From: Cricetomys ansorgei
Taxonomy: Eukaryota > Chordata > Mammalia > Rodentia > Nesomyidae
Direction of reading: 5' to 3'
Assembly: GCA_026225945.1 (NCBI GenBank)
Contig: JAMJFZ010000872.1
Location: forward strand, 1-64,000
DNA: 64,000 nucleotides
Below the pieces are notes generated by a model. It saw only the letters and a list, made by a program, of their open reading frames with translations. It searched no databases and had not been told where the DNA came from. This document shows positions 60,066 through 64,000 of this stretch, one piece after another. The stretch's first letter is position 1, and each line of letters begins with the position of its first letter. Made by a program: the position numbers and the translations under genes.

Positions 60066-60428
60066 GTGAGTTAGTTACTTGTTTCATTGCTACAGCGATA
60101 TACCTGGCAAAAGCAGTTTGAGAAAGCATTTATTTTGGCTTACAGTTTTGGTAGATACAGTCCACAGTGGCAAGGAAGGTAGATTGGGATCAGGAGGCAT
60201 GTGGTCACATTGCAACCATAGTCAGAAAGCAGAAAGTAAGTAATGTCTATACCCATTTCTACTTTCTCCTTCTTATTCAGTCCAAGACCCCAGTCCACGG
60301 AGCCACACATTCAGGATGAGTCTTCCCACTTAAGTTATCTTAATCTAAATAATTTCTCACAGATATGCCCAGATACTTGTTCCCATGGCAATTCTAAATC
60401 CCATCAAGTTGACGATCATGATTAGTCA
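60066..60428 (-). repeat. MaLR-type LTR (MT-like), reverse
   Basis: GTTAGTTACTTGTTTCATTG, CATTTATTTTGGCTTACAG and CCATCAAGTTGACGATCATG are typical of a reversed MT LTR. Confidence 0.75.
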
Positions 60429-60689
60429 TCACACTTGGCTAACAGTTTTCCTACTTCATTTTTAAAGTCGTAAGTAATGAATGTGGTTGCTGTATTGTTA
60501 GGATAAATCAAGGACAGAAACACAAATTCATGTATAAAATCCTGGATATAGTAGTGTTGATGAGCTTGGTAAGATCTATCCATCAGGACACTCCTGAGGA
60601 CAACATCCAACTACATCAACATGTCCAGAGCCAACAGATCCAGGAAGCCTGTTCCTGGAAACTAAGAAAAACTCTTCCAAGAAGATGTA

Positions 60690-60905
60690 CCTGGGACTAA
60701 AGAGATAGCTCAGTCGGTAAAGTGTTTTCTGTGCTGACATTAAGATCTGAGTCCTTATAACAAGGGAGAAAGGCTGGTATGGTGGCTCACACCTGTGTTC
60801 CTAACACAGGAGGGAGAGACAGGAGGGTCCCTGGAGCTCAGTGGTGAGCTAGTCTTGCAGAACGAGTGAACTCCAGGTTTAAGACTGTCTCAAAAATTAA
60901 CCTGG
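60690..60905 (+). repeat. B4 SINE (tRNA head plus B1-like body)
   Basis: tRNA/ID-like head (AAGAGATAGCTCAGTCGGTA) joined to a B1-like body (GGTATGGTGGCTCACACCTG, GACTGTCTCAAAAATTAA), the composite that defines B4. Confidence 0.8.
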
Positions 60906-61459
60906 GACGCAATAGAAGACACTGGGGTCTACCGCTGATACAAATACACACAACACACCCTACATGGACACAAACACATACACACATGCAAAAGATGTGC
61001 CTTCAAACTATCAAGGACATTAATGTGCCACATACGAAAATGATCAAAAAATTTATGTTCATCCCGTGATGAATTTTATGCAACAAAGCCATTAGATAGG
61101 AAGACCATATATCAGCTTCTAAAATGCTAGGCTTCAGTGCTTAATGAGAAAAGGGAAGTCTATGAAACTAACAATCAAAAGATGTGTGCTATATATGCCA
61201 CAAAAACAAGCACATGAATCATCACAATGGAATTTCATGTGATTTAAAATTGTTTCCTTTTTCTTATAATAACGCTTATGTAATAAAGAAAAACTCAAGA
61301 GTGATAAAATGAGTGGCATTAAGTAAAAATAAAATTAGACATCTGATAAATAATTATTCAAGAGCAATGGAATCTTAACCAACGACAAGGATGAATATTA
61401 TCTACCCATTATCTCGTTTTTAATTTTTCTCTGACAAAAAATTTCTAAAGGAACAATAG

Positions 61460-61625
61460 GGTCTGGAGAGATGGCTCAGCTACTAAGTGTTGACTGCTCT
61501 TCCATAGGACTCAGATTCAGTTCCCAGCACCCACAAAGGTTGCCTGTAATGTCAACTCCAGGGGACCCTATACCCTCTTCGGGCCTGCATTCAAATGTAC
61601 ATATCCACAGACAGAAACACATAAT
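61460..61625 (+). repeat. B2 SINE
   Basis: GGTCTGGAGAGATGGCTCAG, GATTCAGTTCCCAGCACCCA and ACCCTCTTCGGGCCTGCA. Confidence 0.92.
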
Positions 61626-61639
61626 GTGAAAGTAAAATA

Positions 61640-61775
61640 GCCTAGCATGGCAGTGCACACCTTTGATGTCAGCATTTGGGAGTCAGAGACAAGTGGATAT
61701 GTGTGAGTCGGAGGCTAGCCTGGTCTACATAGTGAGTTGTGGGACATCCAGAGCTATCTAGAGAGAAGAAATAAA
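61640..61775 (+). repeat. B1 SINE, diverged
   Basis: GCAGTGCACACCTTTGATGT, CGGAGGCTAGCCTGGTCTAC and CCAGAGCTATCTAGAGAG. Confidence 0.88.
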
Positions 61776-61779
61776 ACGA

Positions 61780-62580
61780 ACAAAAAAGGAAAAGAAAAAA
61801 CTTCAAATTTAAATGAAGGATCCATCATCATAAAACAGCCAAATGAAGAGGTTTTTAAGTACATGTGAAATAGACAAGTTTTCTTTATCCTACAAATAAT
61901 GTCAGGTCCTTATTCACAGAATAAACATGTATTTGAAACTCTTTCTTTACTCAGTAAGATTGGCTGTCCCCAAGTCTTGGCTGTGCCAAGACTCTATTTC
62001 CATAATGTAAAGACCAGAAATTACAGAACATCACTGGAGAGCAGGAAGCTAGGAAAAGCAGGTCAGTGTGAAGACATTCACCCGAGGGGCCTGCCCTCCA
62101 TATCTCCACTGCAACTGATTAAGAGATGTGAACACATTGCCATTCGGTTGCCCCTGAGGTTCTGTTCTGACCCAGGTCCTGCGAGCTGGAGGCCTATAGC
62201 TTTGCTTGCCTCTCCTCTCAGAGCCTAAGGCTCATGTCCTAGATGGCTAAGGCACTAGTTTCTTTCATACCATGCTGTGAAAAGAGTGACTCCCACTCAT
62301 CTGGGCCGTGTGCAGCGGGAGAGGGGGGAGTGCTTTTGAGCACATCCAATACCACTGACTATTCAATCCTGGCCACCTCTCAGGGAGGAGACCCACTAAG
62401 ACCATCAAAGCCCAGTCAGGAAGGGTCACATTCTACAAGGCTCCCTGTGTCTTTTCAGCTTTGTTGTGTGATGAGAAGGGAGAGAACAGGTCACCTCGCA
62501 CAATTAAGATCTCCTATTTGGCCACGGAGATCTGTGGGAGGTAATATCTGAAATGGGGTCATAGAATATCCAATCACATA
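61780..62580. other. No feature recognised
   Basis: Open frames of about 100 codons occur on the plus strand but have no recognisable family or domain. Confidence 0.4.
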
Positions 62581-62590
62581 TTTGGTTGAT

Positions 62591-62634
62591 TTTCTCAGAC
62601 CTGATTATAGCTTTTCTCAGGTCTGATTATAGCT
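62591..62634 (+). repeat. 22-base tandem duplication
   Basis: TTTCTCAGACCTGATTATAG-CT is followed at once by TTTCTCAGGTCTGATTATAG-CT; two differences. Confidence 0.9.
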
Positions 62635-62716
62635 CCTGGAGTAGGCTCACTCTCATCCTGTGGCACCTGATAGGAACAGTTTACCTGCAGTAAACAGTTA
62701 CTTTATTCCTTCTTCT

Positions 62717-62856
62717 TCACAGGGTTTCTCTATTGTAACTCTGGCTGTCCTGGAACTCACTCTGTAGACCAGGCTGTCCTCGAACTCACTGAGATCCGGC
62801 TGCCTTTGCCTCGCTGGTGCTGGGATTAAAGGTGTGTGCCATCACCGCCTGGCTCT
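62717..62856 (-). repeat. B1 SINE, reverse
   Basis: CACAGGGTTTCTCTATTGTA, TAGACCAGGCTGTCCTCGAA and GGTGCTGGGATTAAAGGTG; close to consensus, so fairly young. Confidence 0.95.
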
Positions 62857-62944
62857 ATTTCTTTTTTTACTCATTTAACTAAAGATGTGTGTTTATCCTC
62901 TTATCTTTACTGTATCATCATCATCCTGTTACCATCTTGAGTTT

Positions 62945-63085
62945 TAAGGTAGAGCCTCAGAGTCGGCTCAAGCTGACTTTGAACTCACTATGTAGCAGAA
63001 TATCAACTTGAATTCCTTGATCCTCCTGACTCTACTTTAAAAGTGCTTGAATTCCAGGTGTGTACCACCATACCCGTTTCAGCCA
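62945..63085 (-). repeat. 7SL-type SINE, reverse, old
   Basis: TCAAGCTGACTTTGAACTCA, CTATGTAGCAGAATATCA and GGTGTGTACCACCATACCCG. Confidence 0.7.
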
Positions 63086-63441
63086 AGGTTTTGCTGTTTG
63101 CTGAACATCTCTTGTATGCCAGGCACTGTTCTAGATGCTGCAAACATATTGTAAATAAGGGGAAATGTTCTACTCTCCTTGGTTGTACATGCTAATGCAG
63201 GACTCACAGGCAATCAACAAATAAATCTGTGGCACACTAATATAGAAGATGAATACCAAGGAGGAAAATGAAGCGGTGAAGGATGAGGTACAGGGGTCTC
63301 TGTTTTAAATAAGCAGTCATCCAATAAATTCCTGGACAGAATATTTCTGCTAAGGGTGTTTCCCACAGAGCGAGGGCTGTGACAACTAGCACTGAGGTGT
63401 AAGGGAGTCTGGAGACGCCCAGTCACTCCGTCACTGGGCTA

Positions 63442-63907
63442 TTGAAGTTAATGGATTCACATACACAAAAGGGAAAGAACAATGTGTTCATGGGAAGCCA
63501 GCTTCCTCTAGAACACTATTTTTGTGCAAAGATAGCTGTTGATCCCCAAACTTCCGCGTCTATGAAACCCACTGTTCGTAAAAGGAAAACCATCTCAACA
63601 GAGAACAACGTATTCAGGGTTCATCAGAAGCCCGTGCCTCATTCGCTCAACCCTGATGTTAAATTCTCAACTAGATTCTTCCGATGCTTGTATCTCAGGA
63701 CAGAGAACTCCTCCTGTAAACATTCCCTTTATCGTGAGGAGAGGGAGAAGATCCTCTGTTGAAGGAGTCAGCCAGACAAACTTCAGTTTCAGTTGCTGGA
63801 TTTTCTCCAACAGGAAGATTTGTTATGGCAGGCCCACTGCTGAAGGGGACATCTCTGGTGCTGAGGCTTACTCAGCAGCATCAGGGACAAAGGACGGATT
63901 ATCATAA
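63442..63907 (+). pseudogene. Coding-like block in two frames, unidentified
   Basis: One frame reads STENNVFRVHQKPVPHSLNP and stops; the adjacent frame continues with GQRTPPVNIPFIVRRGRRS and CWIFSNRKICYGRPTAEGD to a stop at about 63905. Composition is protein-like (basic patches, Pro/Ser-rich) rather than low-complexity. It may be a frame-shifted retrocopy; I cannot name the parent gene, and chance is possible. Confidence 0.25.
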
Positions 63908-64000
63908 CTTTATTAAAATAAACACTTAAGGGATTTTTCTTTTTAAACCGAGATATTAGCACAAGGAAGGTTTGTACAACTCCAGTCTGCTCAGGGAAGC

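Overview
The window is mammalian nuclear DNA from a muroid (mouse-like) rodent. B1, B2, B3 and B4 SINEs sit in both orientations, with MaLR (ORR1/MT-type) LTRs, a decayed LINE-1 fragment and many long microsatellites. There are no bacterial-type operons; nearly all long open frames lie in low-complexity sequence or repeats. The species cannot be fixed from sequence alone.

One gene is recognisable, on the minus strand: Abca13, the giant ABCA-subfamily transporter. Eleven short exons were found by translating the minus strand and matching it to the human ABCA13 N-terminus as I recall it. Transcription runs from high to low coordinates: 40537-40444 (first transmembrane helix), 37339-37216, 23756-23605, 20070-19907, 17516-17386, 13165-13032, 10908-10744, 9524-9325, 3201-3073, 2309-2208 and 1986-1812. 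All have AG/GT borders, and nine of the eleven have exactly the length expected from the human protein. They cover the start of the first transmembrane domain and the beginning of the very large first extracellular domain. The first coding exon (start codon) was not found and probably lies beyond 64000; the rest of the gene lies left of position 1.

The main result is that this copy looks broken. Exon 10 has one extra base. Exon 12 needs two frame changes to follow the family sequence. Exon 4 does not join exon 5 in a compatible phase. The spliced frame stops early in exon 11. Exons 2-4 and 6-9 are clean and well conserved. This suggests a fairly recent, species-specific loss of the full-length transporter, a shortened N-terminal product, or assembly indels.

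Layout: 1-9.5 kb exons 12 to 9 with two copies of an LTR-like repeat; 9.5-24 kb exons 8 to 4 with SINEs and large purine tracts; 24-37 kb a 13.5-kb intron with a MaLR element, an LTR inserted in a B3 SINE and an L1 fragment; 37-40.5 kb exons 3 and 2; 40.5-64 kb the first intron and/or upstream flank, with repeats, a CA-rich minisatellite, a nested LTR-like insertion and two unidentified coding-like but disrupted stretches. All long purine tracts have purines on the plus strand, so the Abca13 pre-mRNA would carry them as pyrimidine tracts.
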